Below the pieces are notes generated by a model that saw nothing but the letters and a program-made list of their open reading frames with translations, searched no databases and was not told where the DNA came from. From contig CAJJDP010000084.1 of NCBI GenBank assembly GCA_905182995.1, positions 354,024 to 418,023 of the forward strand: a stretch of 64,000 nt of DNA, written 5' to 3'. Of this stretch, positions 1-11,120 are shown one piece after another. The DNA is from Paramecium octaurelia. Taxonomy: Eukaryota; Ciliophora; Oligohymenophorea; Peniculida; Parameciidae. The position numbers were made by a program, and so were the translations under genes. Position 1 is the stretch's first letter. Each line of letters opens with the position of its first letter.

Positions 1-189
1 CACTATCACTTCATATCCAGAGATGACTGATGCCGTAAAATTATGATAACTTAATAATTATAGTCATTTTTCTATATATAAGTAATCTGATTTTGATAGC
101 ATTATTCTATTCGAAATTATTATAAATCATTCGAAATATAATCAACAAATAAACGATATGTTAGTAGATATATATATATAAATATTATA

Positions 190-1227
190 TCACATGAAAT
201 AGGGTTAACTCTGGATAAATTATAAGTCAACCGCTTTTCTACTCTTATTGTATTTGCCAAAATATTCCAGTATCAAAAATGAGAATCTAATGATATTACC
301 ATGTTTTGCAGTTCTTAAGAAATCCTTAGTCATCCCTGCCTTAGTTAGATCATCACAATGAACGAATAAATCACTTCCGTCTTAATCCATAACGATGAAT
401 CCGTATGATCTGGCTTCGTCATAAAACTTAAGAGTACCAAAATATCTAATCTAATACTTGCATCTCATAGACTTACATTTGAGAGAATGTTTGTGCCTTC
501 TTATAAATTTAGATTCAAAGATTGCAAAAGATCATTTTAAGTAGTGGAGGAGTTGATGACTGAATTGCATTCCTGCATGAGCAAATCTCCGTCTTGGTTG
601 ATTTCATCTAAGAGTTGCATCTGTAAGCTTGTCCTGGATATATTGGATGGAGAGAGAGGTACATTCTTGACATTAATCTTATTGATTCGATTGTCTTTTT
701 AATCAGAAAGGTATTTGAAAGGATCTGAATATGATCGCTTGTGTCTTCTTATAGGTAAACCTATAATGTCATTTATTACATCCAATAGTATGTCCTTGAT
801 CAATTTATGCTTTTCCTCGCTGCCTTTCTTGCCAACCACATAAAAGTAATTGAGATACCGTGCAAGATAAATGCGCTTTTTAAAACCAAAGTTGATGATT
901 TAACACCTAAGATCTTTTTCCTCGCATATATCATAAATCACAATTTTCCTTTGGAATTGCTAACTTATAGTATTTAGGTCGTCATCTCTGCATTTATCGC
1001 TTAAGGACTTCCAATACACGATGGTGCCATAAAGTGCATGTGATATGGCTTTCATTAAGTCCTAGGCTCATCAATGTTAAAATTACCAAGGCTGGAGTCA
1101 AAATTTCTTTGTCGTCCTCAAGTAGGAGTTTTCTGAATGATTCCATTAATTTGGCACTCTCTAAATCGCAATTTAGTTTGTTCAATGAGGGTGTCAATTA
1201 TAAATCATACAATTTACTTGGAAACAT
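190..1227 (-). CDS. OTU-like domain plus C-terminal cold-shock domain protein
   Basis: Read with the ciliate code and two introns of 25 and 26 nt (exact multiple of three), this gives 328 residues. The last third carries a clear cold-shock signature: GTLKFYDEARSYGFI, then DGSDLFVHCDDL, the RNP1/RNP2-type nucleic-acid binding strands of CSD proteins. The middle (KAISHALYG, then QRKIVIYD, then RIYLARYLNYFYVV) resembles an OTU fold (family pattern C-L-F-R-A-I-S-H-x-L-Y-G ... H-Y). Here Asp sits where the nucleophilic Cys is expected and Tyr/Phe where His is expected, so I infer a non-catalytic OTU-like module, perhaps binding ubiquitin or RNA. A Ser-rich linker joins the two. The start Met is the first after an AT-rich leader and opens divergently to the MORN gene. 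The CSD is secure; the OTU assignment is moderate. Confidence 0.7.
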
Positions 1228-1444
1228 AAATTGATTGAGTAAAATATTTTTTATTAATTCTTAACCAAAAATTAAAATGTCTTGAACAAACTTGATCTTG
1301 GTAGTCTTGAATAAATTTGGTATCAAATTAAATGAGAAAATGCAATTTAATTTGATCCTATTAACATTGCATTAAAATTTGAATTCAATTATTCAGAATA
1401 CCAGGGATTTTTGTATAACATATAACTTATTTTAATAATTTATT

Positions 1445-2053
1445 ATGTCTAAGTGGGCAGAGAGCAAATATGAGGGTGAGCAATTAGAAGGTTGGTTTCA
1501 TGGAAAGGGCAAATATTACTTTAGTAATGGAGTCATCTATGAGGGTGATTTTTTTAAGGGCGAATTTCATGGAGATGGAACTCTCATATTTCCAAATGGA
1601 GTAAATAAACTTATATTCCTGTAGGGATAATACAAAGCTAAATGGGAAAGAGGGAAGATGCTTGATGGTACCTACTTTTTTGAGGACCATTTGAAATATG
1701 AACCTATGGATTGGAAATATTGTATTGGAGATGACAGAAGATTTCATCAGGAAATCAAATAGAGTATAAAACCAGCAGGAATCACTCAAATGACTAAGGA
1801 TGACATTCTTATTGAAATTCCTGAAGGCACTTATGGTATAAGTTTTTAAGATTGAATTTCAGATGTTGGCGAAGGTTATTATGAGCCTGTGAAATCTATT
1901 ATTTACAGATATGATGGTTCAATCTTAAGAACACCTAGTGAACCTGAAGTTGAGAACATTCTCAAGAAGTGTAGGTACAATCCCAAGAAAGACTTTATCA
2001 TTGATGGCAAAGACGATAAAGTTATTCAGAAAATGACTCAGAAGTCTTAGTGA
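1445..2053 (+). CDS. MORN5: MORN repeat-containing protein 5
   Basis: A 185-residue protein from three exons (introns of 24 and 27 nt; exact multiple of three). MORN repeats are visible at about residues 8-75 (YEGEQLEGWFHGKGKYYF, then YEGDFFKGEFHGDGTLIFPNG, then GQYKAKWERGKMLDGTY). The rest matches vertebrate MORN5 closely in order: the motif MDWKYCIGDDRRFHQEI, then KPAGITQMT, then IPEGTYDVGEGYY. Length is close to the roughly 160-residue animal protein, with a short C-terminal extension. MORN5 is a small protein associated with motile cilia and sperm in animals, so a ciliary or cortical role is likely. The next gene starts only 35 nt after the stop, on the same strand. Confidence 0.88.
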
Positions 2054-2088
2054 TTATATATATATATTTTAATTATCATAAATTCAAA

Positions 2089-3673
2089 ATGAAATGTGAT
2101 TTTTGTGAACAGACTACTACTCCAATCATAGGTAGATTTAATATGTGATTAGAAGACATTATGCGTCATTCATTGTTCTTGAAATACTCTTAATCCTAAA
2201 ATTATCATTACACTAAAGGTATAAGTGAAATATTGCACAACTTTCGCACATCTAATAATATTCTTTATAAAGACGTTTTGCTCTTTGATACACCAGAAGA
2301 ACTGCTTTGTAAAGTGTTTCACTTCTCTATTTTATATGAAAAATTGCAAATGTTGGGTGAGTATTACAAAGTACCAATCAATTCTACTTATAGTTTCACA
2401 ATGATATTCCACGCTTGTTTATGATGCCAGCCATTATTTCCCTTAATTATTACCATGATAAGAAGAGAAGATTAGAGTACTATAGAATTGCCAAACTCAT
2501 TGCAAATGAGAATAAGAACAATCCTGATAAACCTCCAAAGGGAATTGTGGGCGACTCGCCATTGCCCTATTCCAGCCAATAACTGACGGCTTAAGAAGCG
2601 AGTTCCTCTGATGAAGTATAACAGCACCTCAATCTAGCCGATATCTAAATGCGACAAGATCCTTGAAGGCATAAGTTTCATTGAGACCAAGCCATAATTT
2701 GTCAATTTCAAATAGTAACTCTAACAATACCAAATATTATAATAAACAATCCCAAACTTCAAATATGAAAATTACACACCCCAACTTAAATAGTAAGCCA
2801 TCTAGTTTAAGAAAACTAATAATCCAGATAAACAATAACGCAAATCCAGTATTACTAATATTCTCAATATGCTCAAGAAAAAGGTTCCGTAGAAAGCAGT
2901 TAAAAAGAACAATTCATCAATCAAATCAGATCAATTGCATATAGTATATATAATGGTTTTATATTATCATTTAGACACCAAGAAACATAGATATTAAATC
3001 TCCGACTAATAGTACTCTACTACCAAATTAATAACGAATTGCAACACTTTTGAAATCACCCAAATGTGTTACTCCAAGAGCACCACAATAGAGTCCTTAT
3101 CTACCAAAAAAGGTGTAACAACTAGAAATCAAAGTGATGTCTGATCTACAAACTCTACTTGCCAAAAAGCACTCCAGAAATTCCAAATAATATTCTACCG
3201 TTCATTTTGATAATTTATCTTTGGCCTAAGATCCTAGAAGCCTTACATAAAGGTTTGAATCCACCAATAATACAAAAGGACAATTTGCAAAGAAAAAATT
3301 AAATATTAAAGAACTTAATTAATTCAGAAGAGTCAAGATCTAAGAACCCTTATCTAATCGAGATCCCCCTCGCAAACTTAATTTTAAATCTAAGTCTAAT
3401 GATAAACCTTTAAGCATAAATATAACCAGTGAACATAAAATTCACTTATATTAGCCAGCCTAATCAGCTAGATAAGATATGAATTCTTAATAGGCAACCA
3501 TTTCATAAAAATTGCTGAATGGATAATCTATATCTTAACAAATTCACCATCAAAAATCAGCCACTGCTAAATCATTAGGAAAATCTATGAAACTAACTAA
3601 TACATTTGATTCTCAAATTTGTAAAGTAGCACTCAATTTAGCCGTGAAGAATATTAGAACTAGAAAATCATGA
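2089..3673 (+). CDS. Hypothetical protein, conserved-looking N-terminus and Gln/Ser/Lys-rich tail
   Basis: Five exons (introns of 21, 23, 22 and 31 nt, all GT-AG) give 495 residues with no internal TGA. The N-terminus has a CxxC pair (MKCDFCEQ), then an ordered stretch of about 150 residues with a basic aromatic motif (YYHDKKRRLEYYRIAKLI). From about residue 190 it becomes low-complexity, rich in Gln, Ser, Asn and Lys, with many TAA/TAG glutamines and scattered SPT/TPR-type phosphorylatable sites. I do not recognise a family. The layout, a small folded head with a long disordered basic tail, is common in ciliate cytoskeletal and basal-body proteins, but that is only an analogy. It ends tail-to-tail with the long kinase gene. 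Confidence 0.7.
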
Positions 3674-4058
3674 AATAATATTTTATAAATGTGTTACTTA
3701 AATTAATTTAATCTTAGACATTTAAACTAACCCAATTTGATTCTACTGCAAAAAAAAGGATCGACGTAAATGGAAAACAAGTTATATTATATTAATAACA
3801 AAATTCCTAAAGAAAGCGCATCCAGAAGAATTATCTGCTTACAAGGAAATTAAAAATTCCACATTTAATATGAAGTAGTTTATTATTAAAACCAAGGACG
3901 AATCAAAAATATGCCATTTAAAGATGCCATTCATTATTACAAAATTAAATATTTTATTAGTATACTAATAGATTGGAGAATACTACTTTCCTTATTATAA
4001 ATTCTATAATAAGCATAAAATTTTATATAAACTAAATTTTTCAAATAAAATAATCACA
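3674..4058. other. Gap between convergent genes; weak ORF only
   Basis: About 385 nt separate the two convergent stops. A plus-strand frame is open from an ATG at 3770 to beyond 4130, running into the neighbouring kinase gene. Its predicted protein starts plausibly (MENKLYYINNKIPKES) but soon turns into Ile/Leu/Phe-rich sequence typical of translated AT-rich DNA. I see no reliable gene here. Confidence 0.5.
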
Positions 4059-7000
4059 TCAATAGTTATGTTTTAAAATTTCCCTTAATCCTAATATCAT
4101 TTTACTTGCTTAATCACTATATCCATTTGCTTTCGGGATATAATTTTACATGAGTTGTTAAAGTCCTTTTATATCATCTGAATTTTTTAACTTACTTTTT
4201 ATTTTCACTGTATTCTTCACTTAGATTGCTTGTGTTTCTTCCTTGATTTGAACTCTCAAACCTTAGTGTATTGATTAAAGTTACTTTTCAAAACCTTCGT
4301 TATTTGATAAATCGAACTCCTAACCCAAGCACATTAGGTTATTTGTTATATATTTAATAAACATGTCAACCTTAAGGAATTCATTTAATTTCATCTCTAG
4401 TATATTAAAGCAATTTTATATTTTATTAAGATATTCCGACCTATCATTTAGTTCAAGTTATTTTTTTTATTTATTTTATTAACCGTTTTTCTATATTTAA
4501 TCATCTATACCAATTTTCATTCTCCCAATTAAGCAATAAAGTTCAAAAAGAGCATCAGCACAGTTGACAATTAAATTTTGTTAAGCATAAAAGTGAAGAG
4601 CCTAAAAAGCAGTTTAGTTCTATTGTTTTTTAAATTTTAAATCATTTATCTTTATTTGATATTACTAGGCTAATTCATTATATTCATTTAATTGATGTCT
4701 ATTTTTGTACTGTTCTAATTCGTTAATTTTAATCTTTAATTTCTCTATGAAAGAACCTATCTCTTTACAATCTTTGACGAATTTATCTAAAAATGCATCT
4801 GTATTTTACTATTCCTACTATTTAACTTAATTTTAAATTTATAATATTCTCGTCTATTATTCTGTAGCCCAATTAATGAAAGTTTAAGTTCTTTTAGTAA
4901 ACCTTCCCTGATTTTCTGCTTTCAATTTCATAAAATTGGGATCTTTGAGTAAAATTTCATTTTATTCAATAAACCCCTCATATGTGTTTAAACAATTTTT
5001 TATATTCTAATAAACTTCCTCCTTTGAATCATTTAATTTGTTGTAAATTTTTTCTTCACTTTATTTTAATTTTACATCTAAGAATTATGTTTCAAGATTT
5101 GAAGAAAAATTTTTTAGAGTTAGAAGATCATCATTCCAATATTTATCCTCTGGCTATGTCATTTATTTTTTAATTTCATTCAAACTTTAAAATAAAGGGT
5201 CAAGAGTCTAAGAGAACATTTTAATTTAAGAAGTTATTTTACTATTTTCTAGATTTATTTCTTCAATCGATTAAAAATTAGACATCGAAAATTAATTGAT
5301 AAGCATTTCAATATCTTAAACTATCTTGTTCTGATTTTTACAAATATTTTTAATTAGTTCCAATTATTTGAAGATATGCTGTAGTTAAATATTGTCATTG
5401 CACCTATTTTATAGGTCTTGCACTTAATTTTACAAATCATTCCTTCTCTTTGAAACAGATTCAAATAGTTATCTTAAAATAGAATTAGTATTCTTTTATT
5501 CCTCTTAAGCATATTATAACACTTTAGGCTTTAATTATGATCGCCTTGTCTCTTTTTAATAATAATTTTCAATTAAATTTAATTTCATAGTGGAAATTTG
5601 AAAATCTTTTTCAATATCAGAGAATTGCTTGTTAAAGTTCTAATTTTTATTCTATTTTAATTCATTTATCAACAAGACAACCCTATTTTTTATTTCTAAC
5701 AAAACATCTAATTCCTTACTCATTTCCTCAAATTGCTTTTTTAACTCTATAAAGAAGTTTGATTGTTACTATTAATAATTAATTTGATCCTTTTTTTTTT
5801 CCCAATCTTCTATTATCACTATTAAATTTTATAATTGATCTTGGATTATTTATTGTTCTTTGTTCTTTTATAATTAAAGTATGGTAATAACTGAATCTAA
5901 ATTAAATGCTATTTTATTCAGCATATCTGTTAGATTAATCATATGTTTATTTTATTTTTCAATTAGATCTAATTTCAATTTTTCCTCTTTTCCTAGCTTT
6001 ATTGAGTTTTAAAGAATTTAGAATTCTACATAAAGTGAGTTATACTATTAATTCATTGCTTCATACGAAGATACAAATTCACTATCTTTTTAAATTAGAG
6101 CTCCTATGATTTCATTACCTTTCTTTAATTCTTCCTTTAATTTCAAGAAGAGATCTTGTAATTTACTTGCCAATTTTTCAGAACTCTCCAATACAGATTT
6201 TAAAAGTGAATTTTCCTCTTAAATCTATTAATACTGTTATTCTTCTCTTATAGAATTTAGTTCTTAATTGCAATTTTGTATAAAGGTTTCGACCAAATTA
6301 GGTACAATCAAATCTTAATGAAGGTTTTTAATTTCTTCTAATTTTTAAATATTTTCTTTAATCAAGTTGCAGCATTAGTTTTATGGTAAAAATTCAATAG
6401 TAATTTCTAATTAAGAAAGCTTCTAATTAATTTCTTCTATTAAATTAAGTCTATATTATAATTGGTACTTGTAGTCAGCTATAAATTTTTAACATTTTTA
6501 GGACTAATACAGTATTTACTATTAAATCAATTCCTTTTATTACATTTCTATACTGATTTTATTTCTATTTAAACTCTATTAAATACTCATCAGTAGCTAT
6601 TAAAATTTGGCAAAACTTCTGGATTTCTATTCAAACTCTTCTTAATAATATTTATTTAATTGTTCTTTTAGTAACAGTTTACTAACCTGTTGCCGATTTT
6701 ATAATTAAGCTTATATCTGAAATTCCATTTCCTTTTGAAGTTAAATTTCTTTATTTTTTGCCTCTTATTCGTATTTTATTTTAAAGTTTTATTCCATTTA
6801 TGTTATCAACTTCTATTTGTCCTCTTAATATTGATATTTTAACCCTTCTATTTACTGCTAATTGCAATTAGCAATCTTTTTATTGTATTCTTCTTACAAT
6901 ATTTACAGCTCATTTTGCTATTAAGCTTTTAGATTCTCTTCGGTTTCTTTTTATACTTTAATTTTCTACTCAATTAATTGTTTTTGATAATATTCCGTAA

Positions 7001-8052
7001 TCTCATTTTTATGTTGTTCTATATCTAATTTATGTTATTCTGCTAATTTTTCTTATTCCTCTTAAAATTTTATATCAAATTCTTTTTAAATTTCAAACCT
7101 AATTTATTCCATTATTTCAGGCCTAACTATTTGCATATTGTTTTAGCCATTATAACCTTACAAAGACTAAATATTTAAAATTCTCTCTAGTTCTTTTACG
7201 ACATATTTGGCATCCACTCTCTATTTACATTCTCTAACTATCATCTTTTTTAAGAGACTCTTGATATCATTAACCCCTTCTTGCTTATTAATTCTTAATT
7301 AATCAATTTGAAAATAAATAGACTCCTAACTTAGATTTAAGATATTGTTCAAGATATCTTAAACACTATTTCCTTTATAAATTTATACTATTTAATACCT
7401 CTCACCATTGTTCTTCTTGACAACATTTCAAAGAGAATCATTCCCAGAGCCCAGATATCAGCTTTTTCATCATATATCTATTTATTGATTTATTCAGGTG
7501 GCATATAATATGGTGTCCCTACCATCATAGTTTTCATCCCATTCTATTGTCTGATGAGTCCAGTATCGCATAACTTTAGGTGTTTCACATTGTTTATTTC
7601 CTAATACACTACGTTTTCCAATTTTAAGTCCCTATGAATCAAGTATAATTGGTGTAATTCTTGTGTTCCTTTAGCAATCTTGAAGCATAATATTTTATGA
7701 ATACCTAAATGAAATAGCGTAGTATTTCTTCAGCATCATTTATTTTTGATAATGACCAAAATCTTTGAAATGGCCCATCGGCTAAATCCATAGTAATAAT
7801 TATCTCATTATTATATGAATCTAAGTCCAATATGTTAACAACATGATTCAAATGTTATTTTGTGAGTATTTCTAAAGTTTATTATTCTGTGTAATTTAAA
7901 TTAGGTTAAACTTTTAAGGCAACATATTATTTTTAATGATTGCAAACTTTATACGCCCTATAAACATAGCCTCCGGTCCCTTGCCCTAATTATTCCTCTA
8001 AAACATAGACAGCCTTTTTTTAAGTAAAAATTGTCTTTTTCTATTAATTCAT
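4059..8052 (-). CDS. Protein kinase with very long C-terminal coiled coil
   Basis: Introns of 26 and 23 nt in the kinase part leave exactly 1314 residues. Kinase motifs occur in order: Gly-loop GQGTGGYVY (about residues 20-28), VAIK-type Lys in VALKV, catalytic loop HRDLKLEN, then CDTG where DFG is normal, activation-segment end GTPYYMPPE, and DIWALG. The Mg-binding Asp of D-x-G is present but Phe is replaced by Thr, so activity is likely but regulation at this hinge may differ. From about residue 300 to the end the sequence is Gln/Glu/Lys/Leu-rich, predicted coiled coil of roughly 1000 residues, ending in a short acidic-basic tail. Head-plus-rod kinases of this type usually sit on cytoskeletal structures (inference). 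The subfamily is not recognised. Confidence 0.82.
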
Positions 8053-8191
8053 TTCTTATAATTATATAAACTGCAGGTAGTAAGAAAAATTTCTAATACA
8101 TTTTTAGAATATATTGACACTTTATAAATTCATTTGAAATACTGCAATTTCAATCCTAAAAAGATGTATATTTTGGAATTCTTATAAAGAT

Positions 8192-8425
8192 TCAAATATA
8201 ACAATAAGGACAATCAAAATTCCAATCGCTCTTTATTCTTTGATTCTACCTGATAATGATATCGCAGTCAATTATTGTTTTAACTGAAAACTTTTTAATT
8301 TTAATTATACTGACATCTATCTCGTGTATGATTTTTGTAATTTAGCCCAATCCTCCAAAATGTGAATTTCCACTATTTTTGTTCATTCCTTTATGCAATT
8401 CATCGTTTGCGTATGTGTGATGCAT
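8192..8425 (-). CDS. Possible small ORF in the gap upstream of the long kinase
   Basis: A 77-codon frame opens with MHHTYANDELHKGMNK and ends FDCPYCYI before TGA. Composition is reasonable for protein, and a CxxC-like CPYC lies at the end. The same frame continues coding-like for about 60 codons further upstream but is broken by three TGA codons with no obvious GT-AG intron around them. It could therefore be the 3' exon of a small gene whose splicing I cannot resolve, a decayed gene, or chance. No family is recognised. Confidence 0.25.
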
Positions 8426-8667
8426 TCAAGTTGTTTATCATATAAGCATATTTGGATACTTTTTAGAATTTGCATATCGATTTGAATTTCTGATTCCTAA
8501 ATTACCAACTTGATACTCTCAGTAATAAAACCTGACTGGAGGCTTATATTATGATTTCTTGAATCTGATCATAGGTTTTGTTTTCATTTTAATGAAAAAG
8601 TGAGATTTCTTTTTAAGGAAACTAGAAATTCTTAAGGGTTAGTATATTATATAATATATATAATAAT

Positions 8668-8868
8668 TCATTTAGGAGTTGGTTTCTTATCAAGTATAGC
8701 TATGGACTACTCAGCATAGTGAACGACTGGCATCTCAAAGAGATTTTTTGGAACTATAACTTTCACCAGTTATTATTATTCATTCTATGTAGACAAAGTA
8801 TAAATTGAAGCAGGATAAGTTTGAATGTGAATTCCTCTAAAGGCAGCTGTTAATAGTCTTGCAGACAT
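8668..8868 (-). CDS. Very small basic protein, possibly mitochondrial
   Basis: A single-exon 66-residue frame starts MSARLLTAAFRGIHIQT and ends DKKPTPK before TGA. The first 15 residues are rich in Arg, Ala, Leu and Ser with no acidic residue and can form an amphipathic helix, as mitochondrial targeting peptides do. The remainder (VKVIVPKNLFEMPVVHYAEQ) looks like a real small folded protein, such as a respiratory-chain accessory subunit, but I cannot assign it. Codon usage and the clean start/stop within a short non-coding stretch make it more likely real than not. Confidence 0.5.
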
Positions 8869-9229
8869 CTTATTTCAGATTTAAAATTTATTTATTAAAC
8901 AAACAATATTCTGCATTTTCTTTAAAATTCAACATCATAACGTCATAATTGAGTTCATTAAAATTTTAATTTTTATATTTTGTCGAACATAAATAATACA
9001 ATTGTTAAAATTTTATAAAATTTTTTATATATGCTTTTTCATTTTTTTTATAATTTACCAAAAAATTATTTCAATCTCCAAATTCCAAAATGAAAAAATA
9101 TTTTCGAAAAGAATCAAATTTCAACTTAGTTTTGGGGTTATGAATGGAAAACAAAGAGAATATACGGAAAATAGATACATAATTGTGTATTGTATTTGAT
9201 TAAATTCGTTTTAATAATATAATATAAAA
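8869..9229. other. Divergent intergenic region
   Basis: About 360 nt of very AT-rich DNA lie between divergent start codons and must hold the promoters of both the small basic protein gene and the RING gene. A 65-codon frame inside it (9002-9199) is Ile/Phe/Lys-rich, has no family resemblance and is judged spurious. No defined promoter element is recognised. Confidence 0.5.
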
Positions 9230-10154
9230 ATGAATAGCGATTATCGAGAAGTGAATCAGAATGAACAGGAGGAATAATAAATGTATTTAGAAACCCCTAT
9301 TTATAAAGAGGCTGTGAGTCACTTTCGGACCACTCAATATTATTTTATTTCTTTTAACTCTTTGAAGATTGGATGCGGATTTGCACTATTGTATATGAAT
9401 CACGAATAGACTGATTTGAATTATTGGATCCTTGCAATCATGTTTCATGCATTTGTTATGATCATCGCTCACAAAAATCACTTAAAATATTTGACAATGA
9501 ATAAAAGAATATTGGCATATAAATTAGATTAAATTGTTGCTGGCCCAATTGTGGATTAAGTCATTGAATCAAGGAGATTAAATATATTATCAAGACAAAT
9601 CAAACTAGAAATAGCAAAATCAACTATCTTTGGCAAATGGTGTTGCAGAATAATTACAATAATTTATTAACTTATTTTTGGTTATGGAGTATACTTATTT
9701 TGTATATATTACAGTATGAGATCAGCAGAATTAATGAATTAATATTACTTTTTATGTGCAATCCTTATAATCTCTCTCTATCAATACATTGATCTTTATT
9801 TGATATTGGTCTTGGCAATCCTAGGTTCACCATTTTTGCTTATCTTTGGTTGTTATTATTGCGCAAATTTGTAACAAGATTTACTTAATTTAATAGATTT
9901 GGCAAAGAATAATAAAGAAATGAGATCAGAACTCGATTGTAAGCTATCAAATATAAACCAAACTTAATAGAAGGGGAGCAAGAATGCTGCATTTGTAGAT
10001 GTCCTTATGAATTAAATGAAGAAGTCGTTGTCCTGAAATGCTCAAAATTGCATCATTACCATGAAACCTGTATTATGGTATTTTCGTTATTTACAATTTT
10101 CAGTCTTGGATTAACATCAACAATACGTGTCCATTCTGTCGGAAATCTATATGA
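9230..10154 (+). CDS. Multi-pass membrane RING-H2 protein, likely E3 ubiquitin ligase
   Basis: Introns of 32 and 26 nt give 288 residues. Hydrophobic spans at about residues 40-57, 65-80, 135-160 and 170-215 indicate four to five transmembrane helices. A C-terminal RING finger (about residues 247-287) reads C-x2-C in ECCICRC, a central C-x2-H-x2-H-type core (KCSKLHHYHETC), then W and CPFCRKSI, the C3H2C3 order of RING-H2 ligases. The second intron falls inside the RING between the Met and the Trp that precede the last Cys pair. Membrane-anchored RING-H2 proteins of this plan act in ER or endosomal protein turnover with an E2 enzyme (family knowledge; substrate unknown). Confidence 0.82.
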
Positions 10155-10256
10155 TTAATTCAATTTTTAAATAGAACAAATATATTACTAAAGAAATTAA
10201 TTTATATTTATGAGTAAATTAGATTTTAGGAAAAATTAATTAATTTAATTATTTAT

Positions 10257-10550
10257 ATGGATTTTAAAGAAGTGAATGGCAATTAGTACCATAGAAAAAA
10301 TCACTTCGATGTGGATGTTAGAGAGAGGGCAAGAAAATAATTAGAATAAGAAAAGGTGGAATAAACCAAAAATAATTTAAGAAGCAAGATTAAATCACTT
10401 GAAGATGTACATAGAAGAGACAGATCCGGCAATAAAAACATGAATAATTTTCAAGGAAATGGGAAAAAATTCAATAACTGGGGAAATGAAAGAGCAATCA
10501 ACAGAGTATTAAAGAGAAAAGAAAGATAATAGATCAATGATTAAATCTGA
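10257..10550 (+). CDS. Small highly charged basic protein, unknown
   Basis: An intronless 97-residue frame, MDFKEVNGNQYHRKNHF..., rich in Lys, Arg, Asn, Gln and Glu. The central part (VRERARKQLEQEKVEQTKNN) is predicted helical, followed by an Asn/Gly-rich stretch and a basic end (RVLKRKERQQ). No Cys, no hydrophobic core and no signal peptide suggest an extended or coiled partner-binding protein. It lies 102 nt after the RING gene on the same strand. No family recognised. Confidence 0.55.
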
Positions 10551-11120
10551 ATTTTCTATATTATTTAAAAAAAGAATTGTATACTATTCTGAAAATAATC
10601 TATATTAAAAAATCGATTTATTATAAAAATGATCAAAAAAATATTTAAATGCTTTAAATGCTCTTTTTGGATCCAAATTTCTCTGCTCTTTCTTAACATC
10701 CATCCAAAATGGCATTCCTTTGCACAAAGTTAAGTAAAAGATGAATAACTAAATAGAATTATTATGATTGGATACAAAAAACTATAATACGATGCAATTG
10801 TTTTTTAAATTAAATTAGTCTTAAAAAACAATAGTGCTTTGCAATTTTTCTAATTGATTACGAAATTATATATTATGAAATTGTATTTAAAGTTCATTCA
10901 GAAATATAATTTAATTTCTTTAGAAATAAAATCAATGTTTTTATGATCTTATTAAGTTGTAAAAATTAATGAAAAATCATAAAAGTATTAAAAACTAATT
11001 TAGATTATTATATTTATTTGAATTAGTTTATAAATTATTCTAATGGTCAATAGAAACTGAATATCAGCACATTGTTAATTATTTATTTATCTTTTTAAGT
11101 AATAAATTAATAACTGCTTG
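10551..11120. other. Intergenic region with overlapping open frames on both strands
   Basis: Roughly 570 nt without a secure gene. A minus-strand frame stays free of TGA from about 10938 down into the preceding gene and contains a protein-like stretch (MPFWMDVKKEQRNLDPKRAF, start near 10710). A plus-strand frame of about 105 codons (ATG near 10630) overlaps it. Both cannot be right; with only one stop codon in the code, such lengths occur by chance. The region also holds a perfect inverted repeat, listed separately. Confidence 0.4.
10798..10831. repeat. Perfect 11-bp inverted repeat (hairpin)
   Basis: TTGTTTTTTAA at 10798-10808 is exactly complementary to TTAAAAAACAA at 10821-10831 with a 12-nt AT-rich loop. 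It lies in the intergenic gap ahead of the 11121 gene. It may be a transcript-end structure or a chance palindrome in AT-rich DNA. Confidence 0.6.

Noticed and set aside
3770-4141. Plus-strand ORF MENKLYYINN...
   Set aside because: Runs through the 3' end of the well-supported kinase gene and degenerates into Ile/Phe/Leu-rich sequence.
8192-8600. TGA read as Trp to give one longer protein
   Set aside because: All well-supported genes of the window end at TGA, so it acts as stop here; no evidence for reassignment.
9002-9199. 65-codon ORF upstream of the RING gene
   Set aside because: Ile/Phe/Lys composition of translated spacer DNA, and it lies in the short divergent promoter region.
10374-10938. 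Long minus-strand TGA-free frame
   Set aside because: Overlaps a better plus-strand gene, and with a single stop codon this length is expected by chance; no homology seen.
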